From positions 92,294 to 156,293 of the forward strand of contig NZ_JMIB01000043.1 in NCBI RefSeq assembly GCF_000695255.1: a DNA stretch of 64,000 bases. Direction: 5' to 3'. The translations under genes were made by a program, and so were the position numbers. Positions 18,318-27,045 of this stretch are shown here, in pieces; the first letter of the stretch is position 1, and the number at the start of each line of letters is the position of its first letter. Below the pieces are notes generated by a model that saw nothing but the letters and a program-made list of their open reading frames with translations, ran no database searches and was not told where the DNA came from. This DNA is from Photobacterium galatheae (GTDB lineage Bacteria; Pseudomonadota; Gammaproteobacteria; Enterobacterales; Vibrionaceae).

Positions 18318-19259
18318 TTAGCCGTGTTGATTCAGCCGCATTTCCCGCTGCTTCAACCAGACCGGGCCGAAGGTATTCATCAGCGTCGCCAGCACAATCA
18401 GGCTGATCCCCAGCACTTTGTTCCACACCAGACTTTGCTCGAAGAAAGTGACCTGCCAGATCAGGGAGAAGATCAGGTTGGTGAAAATCAGCGGTGCCAG
18501 CACCGAGCCGGAGGCCACCAGCCGATAGGCTTTCACCCGGAACACCTGGGTATTGACGATGCACACCGTCAGTAACAGCAACGCGGGTAACACCATCGAC
18601 TGTATATCCGTGAACTGCTGCCAGCTTGCCGCCAGCATCGAATTGTCATGAGTGAACAACACAAGCGGCAGTAGCATCAGGCTTGCCAGCGTGAAACACC
18701 AGCCATTCAGACCGAATGCCGACATCGTGCCTTTGCTGACCCGGTACAAACTCACCTGCGAACCGGCATTGAACACGCCAGCCGCAACCCCGACCAGAAG
18801 TTCAGGTCGCAGGGTAAACCCACCAGCCTGACCCGCCATCAAAATCACCCCAAGAAAAGTGATGATCAGATTCAGGAGGGTCATGGGCGGAATCCGGGTC
18901 TGAAATAACAGTTTTTCTAATACAGGAATAAAGAGCGGACCTGTACTGAAAAGGACAACAGTTTCTACAAGGCTCAAGTGGCTGATTGCAAACAGGAAAC
19001 AAAGCTGTGCCCCCGCAACACAAAAGCCGCGAATGGCGAGAGACTGCCAGAGTTTTTTGCTGTCGGGCACGGCCCACTGCGTCAGTGACATCAGCCAGAG
19101 AAACAACACAGCGGGCAGTGCAAAGCGCAGCAGGCTCAGCATTTCAATGCTGAAATGGTCACTCAGCAGTTTGGAAAGCAGCCCATTCACCGACAGGCTG
19201 AAGGTGGAAGCCAGCATCAAAAAGAGAGGACGTAAATCGGTGTTTGTTTCTTTGGTCAT
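18318..19259 (-). CDS. EamA/DMT-family exporter
   Basis: 313 residues with ten predicted membrane helices in two EamA repeats (first starting RPLFLMLASTFSLSVNGLLS, second near LLVGVAAGVFNAGSQVSLYR). It is probably an efflux carrier for a metabolite or amino acid; the substrate is unknown. It is divergent from a LysR regulator with about 90 bases between, a common arrangement in which the regulator controls the exporter. Confidence 0.9.
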   Translation of the reverse strand: MTKETNTDLRPLFLMLASTFSLSVNGLLSKLLSDHFSIEMLSLLRFALPAVLFLWLMSLTQWAVPDSKKLWQSLAIRGFCVAGAQLCFLFAISHLSLVETVVLFSTGPLFIPVLEKLLFQTRIPPMTLLNLIITFLGVILMAGQAGGFTLRPELLVGVAAGVFNAGSQVSLYRVSKGTMSAFGLNGWCFTLASLMLLPLVLFTHDNSMLAASWQQFTDIQSMVLPALLLLTVCIVNTQVFRVKAYRLVASGSVLAPLIFTNLIFSLIWQVTFFEQSLVWNKVLGISLIVLATLMNTFGPVWLKQREMRLNQHG

Positions 19260-19349
19260 CGGGACTCCTTAGCTGGTGAGGAGTCTAGCGAGGTTACAAT
19301 TGAGAAAAAAGCGAATAATATTAACCAAACCTGTTAGAAAAACTGACCA

Positions 19350-20261
19350 ATGAGAAAGCTCGTTCCCCTGAAATCCATTTATGCATTTGTCGCCGTTGCC
19401 GAGACCGGCAGCATGACGGACGCCGCAGAAGTGCTGAGCGTCAGTCATTCCGCAGTCAGCCAGGCGATTAAGTCGCTGGAAACCCAACTGGGTCTGCCGT
19501 TATTTCAGCGCGTCGGACGCCGGGTCGAGCTGAACCGAAACGGTCGCCAGTATTACCGTCAGGTCGCCCCCGCTCTGGAACAGATTGTGGCGGCCGGTGA
19601 ATCCTTACAACAACAGCACCAACACAGGCTGACCCTGAATATGGTGAATTCGCTGGCCCTGCACTGGTGGATCCCGCGCGTTCCCGAATTTCAGGCCAAG
19701 GCGCCTCATATTGATATCCGAATCTCGACCTTAACCCATGTCTTTGATCTGGAAAGAGAAGGGGTTGACGTCGCACTCATTCACGGCCGGCCGGATGACT
19801 GGAAAGGCTATCACTGCGAAAAATTAGGCGATGACGAGCTGATTCTGGTGTGCGCCCCTGCACTGCTCAACGAAAAGCAAGATCTGGCACCCGGCGACAT
19901 CCTGTCTCGCTTTTCGCCCATCTTTGTGACCAACCCCAGACGCCGGGACGACTGGCAAATCTGGTGCGACGCCAATCACCTGAAAGTGCCTTCCCGGCAG
20001 CGCAATCTGTGCTTTACCACCTCGGCACATGCGGTACAGGCCACATTACGGGGACTGGGCGTACTGGTGACACACAAACTCTTTGTCAGAGATGACATCC
20101 GGCAAGGTTTGCTGCATGAAGTTGGCCCCGCCGTTTTAAACCCAAATCAGGCTTATCATTTCGTCTGTGCCAAAGAGAAACTGACGCAGGAAAGTGTCCT
20201 GTCCCTGCGTGTCTGGCTTCGCAGTGAATTTCAGCAGCAAGAGTGTTCACACGAGCGATAA
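19350..20261 (+). CDS. LysR-family transcriptional regulator
   Basis: 303 residues. The N-terminal winged helix-turn-helix (about 6-65: LKSIYAFVAVAETGSMTDAA, LSVSHSAVSQAIKSLE) is followed by a LysR substrate-binding domain. The style is of the GcvA/TrpI group (PLFQRVGRRVELN, ...DVALIHGRPDDW). Its divergent EamA neighbour is the likely target. Ligand unknown. Confidence 0.93.
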   Translation: MRKLVPLKSIYAFVAVAETGSMTDAAEVLSVSHSAVSQAIKSLETQLGLPLFQRVGRRVELNRNGRQYYRQVAPALEQIVAAGESLQQQHQHRLTLNMVNSLALHWWIPRVPEFQAKAPHIDIRISTLTHVFDLEREGVDVALIHGRPDDWKGYHCEKLGDDELILVCAPALLNEKQDLAPGDILSRFSPIFVTNPRRRDDWQIWCDANHLKVPSRQRNLCFTTSAHAVQATLRGLGVLVTHKLFVRDDIRQGLLHEVGPAVLNPNQAYHFVCAKEKLTQESVLSLRVWLRSEFQQQECSHER

Positions 20262-20318
20262 CAAGACCGACATGGCGTCTGTCCTGAAAACTGGCACGAA
20301 AATAATATCGTCAGCTTT

Positions 20319-20379
20319 TTTTACACGATCCGGCCCCCAATCGCATCAGGGCTCAATTTGTGTCGGTTTATTTTACACG
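20319..20379 (+). promoter_or_regulatory. Two direct repeats TTTTACACG, five helical turns apart
   Basis: TTTTACACG occurs at 20319-20327 and 20371-20379, 52 bases apart, both upstream of the sigma-54 element of the PEP-CTERM gene. Spacing by whole helical turns suits paired sites for an enhancer-binding protein. PrsR is the activator known for PEP-CTERM regulons; its binding here is inferred. Confidence 0.35.
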
Positions 20380-20451
20380 CCACTTCAACGCATCAGTTTA
20401 ACACACATCAGCCGAGCCAGATTATTGAAGGAAATGAACCACTTAAAACAA

Positions 20452-20467
20452 TGGCATCCATTTTGCT
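20452..20467 (+). promoter_or_regulatory. Sigma-54 promoter of PEP-CTERM gene
   Basis: TGGCATCCATTTTGCT is a near-consensus -24/-12 element with GG and GC ten bases apart, 47 bases before the start codon. Sigma-54 promoters under the PrsK/PrsR system are known in front of PEP-CTERM genes in Gram-negatives. Confidence 0.85.
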
Positions 20468-20513
20468 TTTCCGTGCCTGACCCCCGATTGAGTCGTACGT
20501 GAGGAGTAGCAGT

Positions 20514-21323
20514 ATGTCATTTTCAATTTCAATCAAGAAAGCCCTGTTACCGGTTGCGCTGACAGCCGCGCTGGGCACCAGCATGCAAGCCAATGCGGAT
20601 GTGCTGGAACTGGCATTATTAATCGACGGTTCAGGTAGTATCGGCGCTCCGGATTTCAGTAATCAGATCAGTGCCTACACCAACATTTTAAACTCAGCAG
20701 GCTTCTACAATAACTTCATTGTGCCCAGCCCCTATGATCAGGTCTATGTCAGCGCCTGGACCTTCTCAGGCTCGGCCGTTCAGGTTGTTGACTGGACGCT
20801 GCTCGATAGTGATTCAGCCGCAGCGACCTTCGCAAGCAACCTGTCTACCGGTGCGTCCTATGCCGGTGGCTCCACCAATACGGAAGATGCCATACAGGAT
20901 GCTGTCGCTGCATTTTCACTGGCGATGCAGGACTATAAATTTGTCATTGATATTTCAACCGATGGCGTTCCGACATCTTCCAACAGTGGCGGTTCAGCCA
21001 CAACAGCAGCACTCAACGCAGCAGACGCCGCACGTGACCTCGGCGTGACAATTAATGCTTTGGGGGTTGGCGGTGTTGATCAAACCTTCCTGGAAGCACT
21101 GGTGGGGATCAACCCTTCCGATACACCATTGGGTTTCTATCTGGAGGCCAGCAGCTTTGGCTCTGAATTTCAGGATGCGCTAATCCAGAAGTTCGGCCGT
21201 GAAGTCACGGATATGCCTGAACCCACGTCAATGGCCTTACTAGGCATGGGCATGCTGGGCCTGGGACTCATTCGCCGCCGCCGGAATCCAACCCAGACGA
21301 CAGCTCAGGCAGCCATTGCCTGA
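20514..21323 (+). CDS. Von Willebrand A (DUF1194-like) protein with PEP-CTERM sorting signal
   Basis: 269 residues from the ATG at 20514 behind GAGGAG. Order: a signal peptide (ending QANA-D, about residue 28), a von Willebrand A domain with the MIDAS motif DGSGS (38-42) and a later TDG, then a C-terminal PEP-CTERM signal (PEPTSMALLG, hydrophobic stretch, IRRRR, plus about a dozen extra residues). Such proteins are exported, cut by an exosortase and usually go to the surface or exopolysaccharide matrix. No exosortase gene is in the window. The sigma-54 promoter fits the known PEP-CTERM regulon. Confidence 0.88.
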   Translation: MSFSISIKKALLPVALTAALGTSMQANADVLELALLIDGSGSIGAPDFSNQISAYTNILNSAGFYNNFIVPSPYDQVYVSAWTFSGSAVQVVDWTLLDSDSAAATFASNLSTGASYAGGSTNTEDAIQDAVAAFSLAMQDYKFVIDISTDGVPTSSNSGGSATTAALNAADAARDLGVTINALGVGGVDQTFLEALVGINPSDTPLGFYLEASSFGSEFQDALIQKFGREVTDMPEPTSMALLGMGMLGLGLIRRRRNPTQTTAQAAIA

Positions 21324-21333
21324 ACATCCGCAA

Positions 21334-21360
21334 GAGCCCTGTTCCGACAGGGCTCATTTT
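21334..21360. terminator. Terminator between convergent genes
   Basis: Stem GAGCCCTGT / ACAGGGCTC with a four-base loop, followed by ATTTTC on the plus strand. It lies between the PEP-CTERM gene and the convergent unknown gene. Confidence 0.75.
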
Positions 21361-21363
21361 CAT

Positions 21364-22386
21364 TCACTCCCCCAGAACCAAATGAACATGGTCGGAGAAC
21401 AAAAAGCTGCCCAGCAGCATCGACTGATTTTTGCTGCCATCAGAATAATCAAGATAAAACCGCACCAGTAAATACCCGGGAGAAGTCCCGGTTCCTAGAT
21501 CCAGAATATTCAGCGGTACTTCAACAGCTTTATCCTGCTGACTGCCTAAAGTCACCGGTTCGGTCAGTGAGACCGTCTCATCTTCGTCCGGTCCCAGATT
21601 AAATCCATTGGCAGGCATCGCCAAACGGGAAGGCAAATGCTCTCCCTGATAATCATGCTGTGAGGGTGCCGTCACTACGAACACCCGTTCACTTCGCAAA
21701 GCATTCAGCCTTGCTTCCCTAGCGCCCCGGTTAGAAAAAGTAAACCGCAATGTCGGCTGCAAACCGGTATTAATGACATCCTCGACATACACCACAGGTT
21801 GAGGCAGATCACTTAACGGCTGATTCATTAACGTGCCCTTCTCATCATAACGATAATAATGGGCAACACCGTCATCATGGGTATAAACATCCAGTTGAGA
21901 GATCAGGCTGCCTTCAGCCTGCAGGTCACGGGAAATCCGGTAAATATAGAGCGCATTTCGCATTGGATTTGCCTTCAGCAGACCAGAGACTGACAGCTTT
22001 GACGGGGGTATAAAACGCTCCGTCAAATCCGTATGTTGCAGATAGCCGGGATCACCACACAACAGCCAGGCAGGCAGCTGAGAAGTCCAGCGCTGACATT
22101 CACCACCCAGAGTTTCATCTCCACCATCAGAGCGCTCTGCAATCAGGGCATCGTACTCTTTCTGGCTCATGGCAATCAGGGCATCGTACTCTTTCTGGCT
22201 CATGGCAATCAGTTCAGGCTTCAGTAAAACAGATTTATCATCAGAAAACGGTGCCAGCTCAATGCTGGTCAGATGAAGCTCAGCAGGCCGGGTGTGATAG
22301 GTATAATAATTGAGCACAACAGCACCCAGAATCATGGCAATCATCAGCGGTAAGATGAACCGCAACAGCAAGTTTTTCTTGGTCAT
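21364..22386 (-). CDS. Membrane-anchored protein of unknown function
   Basis: 340 residues. One N-terminal membrane helix (LLLRFILPLMIAMILGAVVL) is followed by a periplasmic domain with beta-rich, Ig-like character in its second half (VVYVEDVINTGLQPTLRFTF, NGFNLGPDEDETVSLTEPV). A perfect 11-residue tandem duplication (AMSQKEYDALI twice) occurs near residues 61-83. No family recognised. It is a single gene between a terminator and the yjf operon promoter region. Confidence 0.8.
   Translation of the reverse strand: MTKKNLLLRFILPLMIAMILGAVVLNYYTYHTRPAELHLTSIELAPFSDDKSVLLKPELIAMSQKEYDALIAMSQKEYDALIAERSDGGDETLGGECQRWTSQLPAWLLCGDPGYLQHTDLTERFIPPSKLSVSGLLKANPMRNALYIYRISRDLQAEGSLISQLDVYTHDDGVAHYYRYDEKGTLMNQPLSDLPQPVVYVEDVINTGLQPTLRFTFSNRGAREARLNALRSERVFVVTAPSQHDYQGEHLPSRLAMPANGFNLGPDEDETVSLTEPVTLGSQQDKAVEVPLNILDLGTGTSPGYLLVRFYLDYSDGSKNQSMLLGSFLFSDHVHLVLGE
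22139..22212. repeat. 33-base perfect tandem duplication inside coding sequence
   Basis: The unit starting GCAATCAGGGCATCG occurs twice in tandem (22139 and 22172) with a partial third copy. Because 33 is divisible by three, it adds 11 residues without breaking the frame. The two copies are identical, so the event is recent or maintained. Confidence 0.92.
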
Positions 22387-22680
22387 AGCGGTTACTCAGC
22401 AGGCAGACCATGGGAACCTGCTAAGTATAGCGTTATGCCATTGAGACGACTTTTGGGCGTGAGAAATTGTCGAATTGGGCTCACTTGGCCCCAAAGTTAA
22501 GCTACATGTCACAAAACAACACTTTACCTCGAAAAAAACGACTTTTGTTTATGTGTACAAAGGCATAATCTGTCGCCTTACCGACTTAATTAACGGTAAG
22601 ATTTTTATCATCCAAAATAACCTGGTGACTTTATCAGCTCACCTGGAACTTCATCGGGTGATATCAGTCGAAAGCCTTTG

Positions 22681-22695
22681 TGTGACTGAGTCACA
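22681..22695. promoter_or_regulatory. Palindrome upstream of yjfI
   Basis: TGTGACTGAGTCACA is a perfect palindrome around a central G, 35 bases before the yjfI start. It looks like a CRP site, but the arms are separated by five bases rather than six. It may be an operator for another dimeric regulator. Confidence 0.35.
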
Positions 22696-22729
22696 AGGTT
22701 TCTTATTACTTAACCTAAGGATGCTGACT

Positions 22730-23128
22730 ATGTGGCAACTTTCCGATCTGGCTCCCCTGCTGTCTGAACATGACGGCTGGCAAGTCGAATTACAGGGTCA
22801 GGCTCTGCTGATCCGCAACGAAGACAACATCGAAGCCTTTCTGGCAGTCTCCGGCGAACAGATTCTGGTCGAAGTCGTGCTGTTCGATGCTGCTCAGGTC
22901 AAAGATACAGATGCGCTGAACGCTGAAATCCTGCGAACTCATAAGATGTTCCCGCTATCCACCATTGGCCTCAACAATATCAATGGTAACGATTACTACA
23001 TTGCTTTTGGCTCACTGTCTTCCCAGTCCAAAGCAGAAAGTGTTGTCATTGAAGTTGCGACACTATTCCGCAACGTAGAAGCCTTTATCGATCTGTATCA
23101 GGATTACTTCAAGGAGCAAACTGCATGA
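22730..23128 (+). CDS. yjfI: YjfI-like protein, DUF2170
   Basis: 132 residues. The start at 22730 is preferred because AAGGA lies just before it; the frame is open much further upstream without coding character. It matches the DUF2170 pattern (AFLAVSGEQILVEVVLFDAAQ, THKMFPLSTIGL, YYIAFGSLSSQSK). In E. coli yjfI precedes the PspA-like yjfJ, and here the two overlap as ATGA. Function unknown; its association with PspA proteins suggests membrane-stress response. Confidence 0.82.
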   Translation: MWQLSDLAPLLSEHDGWQVELQGQALLIRNEDNIEAFLAVSGEQILVEVVLFDAAQVKDTDALNAEILRTHKMFPLSTIGLNNINGNDYYIAFGSLSSQSKAESVVIEVATLFRNVEAFIDLYQDYFKEQTA

Positions 23129-23814
23129 GTGTCTGGAAAAAACTATTTACCGCAATTAAAGGTGGTGCCAACGAAGCCGCTGAAGCGGTTGTCGATAATC
23201 AAGCCTTGCGAATCCTGGATCAGGAAATCCGTGAAGCCAAAACTGAACTGCGTCGCTCCGACGAAGCCCTGGTTGGCATTGTCGCAAAGCGCAAGCTGTC
23301 TCAACAGAAAGTAGATAGCTTTAACCTGGGTATTACTGAGTATGAAGCTCATGCCCGCAGTGCAATGGATAAAGGACAGCAGGATCTGGCGCTGGAATGT
23401 GCCCAGAAAGTCGCAAGCCTGCGCAACGAACAGCAAGCAGAGCAGACCTACCTGGATCAGTTCGCGCGTTCTGAGCAGTCTCTGCGCTCAAACATCGCAC
23501 AAGCGAAAGACAAACTGCGTCAGCTGGAACAACAGGTTGATGTGGTGAAAGCAACCGAATCTGTCCAGAAAGCACAGTCGGCAGTTTCTGCAAGCCAGGT
23601 TGGTGCAAACACCAAAATGCACACCGCAGTTTCTTCTCTGGAGCGCATTAAGCAGCGTCAGACAGAAAAAGCGGCACAGCTGGAAGCGGCTGCAGAAATG
23701 GCCGCAGAACAATCCGGTTCTGCACTGGACAAAAAACTTGCCGACGCGGGTCTCAAAAGCGGCGGACAAGGTTCAGCTGAAGATGAACTGGCACGCATTC
23801 TCGGTCGCCAATAA
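23125..23814 (+). CDS. yjfJ: PspA/IM30-family protein YjfJ
   Basis: 229 residues, almost entirely helical coiled coil, as in PspA/Vipp1 membrane-remodelling proteins (WKKLFTAIKGGANEAAEAVV at the start, then long Gln/Glu/Lys-rich heptads). The Ser/Gly-rich tail ends in a short helix (AEDELARILGRQ). It probably forms ESCRT-III-like assemblies on the inner membrane under stress. Translation is coupled to yjfI. It sits next to a channel gene, unlike E. coli. Confidence 0.9.
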   Translation: MSVWKKLFTAIKGGANEAAEAVVDNQALRILDQEIREAKTELRRSDEALVGIVAKRKLSQQKVDSFNLGITEYEAHARSAMDKGQQDLALECAQKVASLRNEQQAEQTYLDQFARSEQSLRSNIAQAKDKLRQLEQQVDVVKATESVQKAQSAVSASQVGANTKMHTAVSSLERIKQRQTEKAAQLEAAAEMAAEQSGSALDKKLADAGLKSGGQGSAEDELARILGRQ

Positions 23815-23851
23815 GGGAGTATAACTCCCCCAAAGGATTGAGGAGAAATGC

Positions 23852-24880
23852 ATGTCAATCTGGTTGTGGGTCCGCCGTTGGGCCCATCAACAATTCAACC
23901 AACTCACTGGCCGAAATCTGCTCATTACGCTGCTGATCTACATCGGGGCAAGCTGGATATTGCTTGAACTGGCTGGAGAGCAAGCGCTCACACACTCGCT
24001 CAGCCGCTTCATTTATTATCTGGTCGTCACTGCATCGACTGTCGGCTATGGTGACTATTCACCGGAATCTGCTGCGGGTCAGTGGATTGTCGCCCTGTTT
24101 GTGATTCCGGGCGGTCTGAGTTTATTTGCCATCGGCATTGGTCGCCTGGCCACAATGTTTATCAGTTACTGGAAGAGCGGCCTGCTCGGCAAACGGAGAA
24201 TCAACGTGGAGAACCATATTCTGGTACTCGGCTGGAACAACCAGCGCACCCTGCACCTGATCCAGATGTTGCAGCACGAAGAACGCACTCGCCGCCACAT
24301 CGTGCTCTGTGTTCGTCCTGAAATGGAAAACCCGCTTCCGGGTGAGATCGACTTTGTCCGGGTGACCAGTTTTACCGACACCCAGAGTATGGACAAAGCC
24401 GGCGTCAGCAAAGCCAGCTGTATCATCATTGATAACGCAGAAGATGACGTCACCCTGGCGGCAGCGCTGTATTGTGCCAGCCGCAACCCAGATGCTCACC
24501 TGCTGGCCTACTTCAACGATGAAGCCCTCAGTGCTCTGCTGAAAAGTCACTGTCCGAATGCCGAGTGCATTCCTTCCGTCGCGGTCGAAATGCTGGCAAA
24601 AGCGGCCGTGGATCCCGGTTCCAGCGGCTTACATCACGAACTGCTCAGCACACATCATGGCATGACACAGTACGCTGTGCGTTTTCCTGAAAGCATGGCA
24701 CCCACGTCAATCAGTAAACTGTTCACCCAGTTTAAGGAAGCACACGACGCCACGCTGATTGCCATTGACCGGGGTCAGGGGATTGAACTGAATCCATCCC
24801 TGAATCTGGACGTCACACCCGGCACTAATATTTTCTACATCGCCGATGAGCGGGTCGACCATTTCAACTGGCCTGTTTAA
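23852..24880 (+). CDS. Two-helix potassium channel with RCK/TrkA-N domain
   Basis: 342 residues. Two membrane helices (about 22-42 and 85-110) surround a pore loop with the K+ selectivity filter TVGYGD (63-68). A cytoplasmic Rossmann RCK domain starts at HILVLGWNNQRTLHLIQML, and a C-terminal RCK_C-like lobe follows. This is the Kch/MthK arrangement. It lies between yjfJ and yjfK with gaps of about 17-37 bases, so it is part of the operon. It may respond to membrane potential or integrity together with the PspA-like protein. Confidence 0.92.
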   Translation: MSIWLWVRRWAHQQFNQLTGRNLLITLLIYIGASWILLELAGEQALTHSLSRFIYYLVVTASTVGYGDYSPESAAGQWIVALFVIPGGLSLFAIGIGRLATMFISYWKSGLLGKRRINVENHILVLGWNNQRTLHLIQMLQHEERTRRHIVLCVRPEMENPLPGEIDFVRVTSFTDTQSMDKAGVSKASCIIIDNAEDDVTLAAALYCASRNPDAHLLAYFNDEALSALLKSHCPNAECIPSVAVEMLAKAAVDPGSSGLHHELLSTHHGMTQYAVRFPESMAPTSISKLFTQFKEAHDATLIAIDRGQGIELNPSLNLDVTPGTNIFYIADERVDHFNWPV

Positions 24881-24897
24881 TCGGATAAGGAGCACGT

Positions 24898-25533
24898 ATG
24901 TTTGACTGGTTTAAAAAACGCAAAGAACCTGAAGCCAGTGGCCCGGCAGCCCCGGAAATTCTGGGCCTGCGCCTCGGTGGCGCATTCGAACTGGATGATT
25001 TGAAACTGCGCCTGACCGAATCTTCCCTGATGATTGAAGGGGCATCCCGTACCCAGCTAATTCAAGCAGTCGGTGAAGTCTGGCTGGATGAGCAGACACG
25101 TCTGGTCCGCTACTACACCGATGACGACGGATTCATTCAAGTGTTGACGCACGGTACAGGTGAGGCCGACGTCAGTGAAGTCAAACTGTTTTACTTCTTT
25201 GAAAGCAAACCGGTCGACACCGACAGTGAGTGGCAGCACCTGCTTGATCAAGGCATTGTCAAGAACCAGTGGCAGTTAGAAGACTACAGCTATCAGAAAA
25301 TCTGGGACAACAGCCGCCCGGTTGCCATGACGGAAACCACCTGGCTGCAAAATGGCACCACCAGTAATACAGATCAATTCGTGATGCTGTATGAAAGAGA
25401 AGCAGAACCCGAACTGAAAGAAGTGCTTCTCGTTGCCGCGGAAGAAAAAATTTTCGACAACCGGGCCGAACGAAGCCTGGTGTTGAGCACAGGGTTTGAT
25501 CTTAGTCCAACCGACTTTAAGTTAATCGGCTAA
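24898..25533 (+). CDS. yjfK: YjfK-like protein, DUF2491
   Basis: 211 residues, soluble, beginning MFDWFKKRKEPEASGPAAPE. The segments RLGGAFELDDLKLRL, DDDGFIQVLTHG and the acidic C-terminal half match DUF2491/YjfK. Strong ribosome site (AAGGAG). Function unknown; it is conserved beside PspA and DUF350 proteins. Confidence 0.85.
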   Translation: MFDWFKKRKEPEASGPAAPEILGLRLGGAFELDDLKLRLTESSLMIEGASRTQLIQAVGEVWLDEQTRLVRYYTDDDGFIQVLTHGTGEADVSEVKLFYFFESKPVDTDSEWQHLLDQGIVKNQWQLEDYSYQKIWDNSRPVAMTETTWLQNGTTSNTDQFVMLYEREAEPELKEVLLVAAEEKIFDNRAERSLVLSTGFDLSPTDFKLIG

Positions 25534-25576
25534 ATCAAACATCAATACATAAAAACGATATATTTTAGGAAATTAC

Positions 25577-25993
25577 ATGGTTTTATTGACACAATCTCTC
25601 GCAGGGTTAGGCTCATTTGTCATCTATTTTGCGATTTCTATTCTGTTCCTGATGCTGTTCAAATTTATCTTTGTTCGCATCACGCCATATGACGAGTGGA
25701 AACTGGTCAAAGAGGAAAAGAATACAGCGGCAGCCATTACCCTGTCTGGTTCCGTACTGGGTTATTCTCTGGCGATTGCTGGTGCGGCCAGCAACTCTGT
25801 GAATTTTGTTGATTTCGCGATCTGGGGTGTTGTGGCTCTGCTGGCACAGATGCTGGCTTATTTGATCGTTCGCTTCGGTTTCATGCCCCGCATTGCGGAA
25901 CGTATTGTCGCAGGTGAAATTCCTGCCGCGCTGTTAATGGCTGCGACTTCTGTCTCTGTTGGTCTGCTCAATGCTGCCTGCATGACGTACTAA
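25577..25993 (+). CDS. yjfL: YjfL-like membrane protein, DUF350
   Basis: 138 residues with four membrane helices in two DUF350 repeats (GSFVIYFAISILFLMLFKFI and SGSVLGYSLAIAGAASNSVN are the repeat cores). DUF350 proteins are linked by comparative genomics to tellurite and membrane stress. It follows yjfK and precedes yjfM by ten bases. Confidence 0.9.
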   Translation: MVLLTQSLAGLGSFVIYFAISILFLMLFKFIFVRITPYDEWKLVKEEKNTAAAITLSGSVLGYSLAIAGAASNSVNFVDFAIWGVVALLAQMLAYLIVRFGFMPRIAERIVAGEIPAALLMAATSVSVGLLNAACMTY

Positions 25994-26003
25994 GGGAGGC
26001 GCA

Positions 26004-26651
26004 ATGAAACGGACAAAAGAAGTCAATCTACCCGGTATGCGTAAGCAATGGCGTCCCTTTGCCGTTGCACCTGTGACTGCCGCGATTTCTGCCGGGCTGC
26101 TGGCAGGTTGTAGTGATCCGAAAGAAGAAGCCAAGCTTTACCACACGCTTTACGACTGTAAAACGGATAACCCGAGCTACGAAGCCCAATGTGAAGCCGC
26201 TTATGAAAGCGCGCTGAAAGAGGCGGCCCGGACTGCACCAAAATTCATGACCCAACGTGACTGTGTGGCAGAGTTTGGTCAGAACAGTTGTATTAGCGCC
26301 CCGGAAAATAACTGGTTTATGCCTGCAATGGCCGGCTTTATGTTCGCCCGGTTACTTGAGGACAAACGCAGTTACTCTGGTGGCCGTGGCTACTATAGCC
26401 AACCGATGTTCAGCTCGTCTTACCCGAGCAGCCGCTACTATGGCCGCTGGACCACGGCAGATGGGTATGACTTCGGCTCTTACCGCTATAAGAATGCCAA
26501 AGTCATCATCAATAAAGATCAGATGAAGCCTAAGCCAACGGTCAGCCGCACCATTTCTCGGGGTGGTTTCGGCTCCAGTGCCGCAGCGAAGTCCAGCTGG
26601 AGCAGCAAATCCAGTTCATCTAGTTCATCCAGTCGCAGCTGGGGTGGCTGA
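26004..26651 (+). CDS. yjfM: YjfM-like lipoprotein, DUF1190
   Basis: 215 residues. A hydrophobic stretch (VTAAISAGLLAGC) ends in a lipobox-like LLAGC near residue 36, after an unusually long basic N-terminus (MKRTKEVNLPGMRKQWR). The DUF1190 body has Cys-containing segments (LYDCKTDNPSYEAQCEAAYE, RDCVAEFGQNSC) and a Tyr/Gly-rich part. A Ser-rich tail ends SSRSWGG. It is the last gene of the operon. The ATP-grasp gene yjfC that follows in E. coli is missing here. Confidence 0.87.
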   Translation: MKRTKEVNLPGMRKQWRPFAVAPVTAAISAGLLAGCSDPKEEAKLYHTLYDCKTDNPSYEAQCEAAYESALKEAARTAPKFMTQRDCVAEFGQNSCISAPENNWFMPAMAGFMFARLLEDKRSYSGGRGYYSQPMFSSSYPSSRYYGRWTTADGYDFGSYRYKNAKVIINKDQMKPKPTVSRTISRGGFGSSAAAKSSWSSKSSSSSSSSRSWGG

Positions 26652-26671
26652 TTCAGTCCCCTTCGCAAAAA

Positions 26672-26696
26672 GAGCGCCATTCGGCGCTCTTTTTTT
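26672..26696 (+). terminator. Terminator of the yjf operon
   Basis: GAGCGCC / GGCGCTC stem with a short loop followed by seven T, 21 bases past yjfM. Confidence 0.92.
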
Positions 26697-27045
26697 GACC
26701 TGAAGATTACAGATCAAAACAATTGTGTACGAAGTTTATTTCATTCGCACAGATCCAGATTACACCCAATAAAAACAATATCTTGGTTCAATAATTGCAC
26801 CATTTTACTCAACACCAACCCAGATCACACTTTGAATACTAAGTGGTTTATTGTTAACATCCCTACACTTTTGACTCAGAAGATAGTTTTGTTTATCTGT
26901 CTGAGTACAGGCCAATAAGCAAATTTTTGCTTTCCATGCAGAGAACTTTGCTGTCCGTACATCCATCTGCATGCATTGATATTTTTGGCCGTTGCCACAG
27001 CGTTGGTACCTCAACGGACGCTTAACCGTAATATTTGAAGGATTT
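26697..27045. other. AT-rich intergenic region before the BCCT gene
   Basis: About 350 bases with no convincing gene on either strand. It presumably holds the promoter of the transporter that follows. No specific operator was recognised. Confidence 0.5.

Noticed and set aside
22681..22695. CRP site before yjfI
   Set aside because: The arms TGTGA/TCACA are separated by five bases instead of six, so a canonical CRP site is unlikely.
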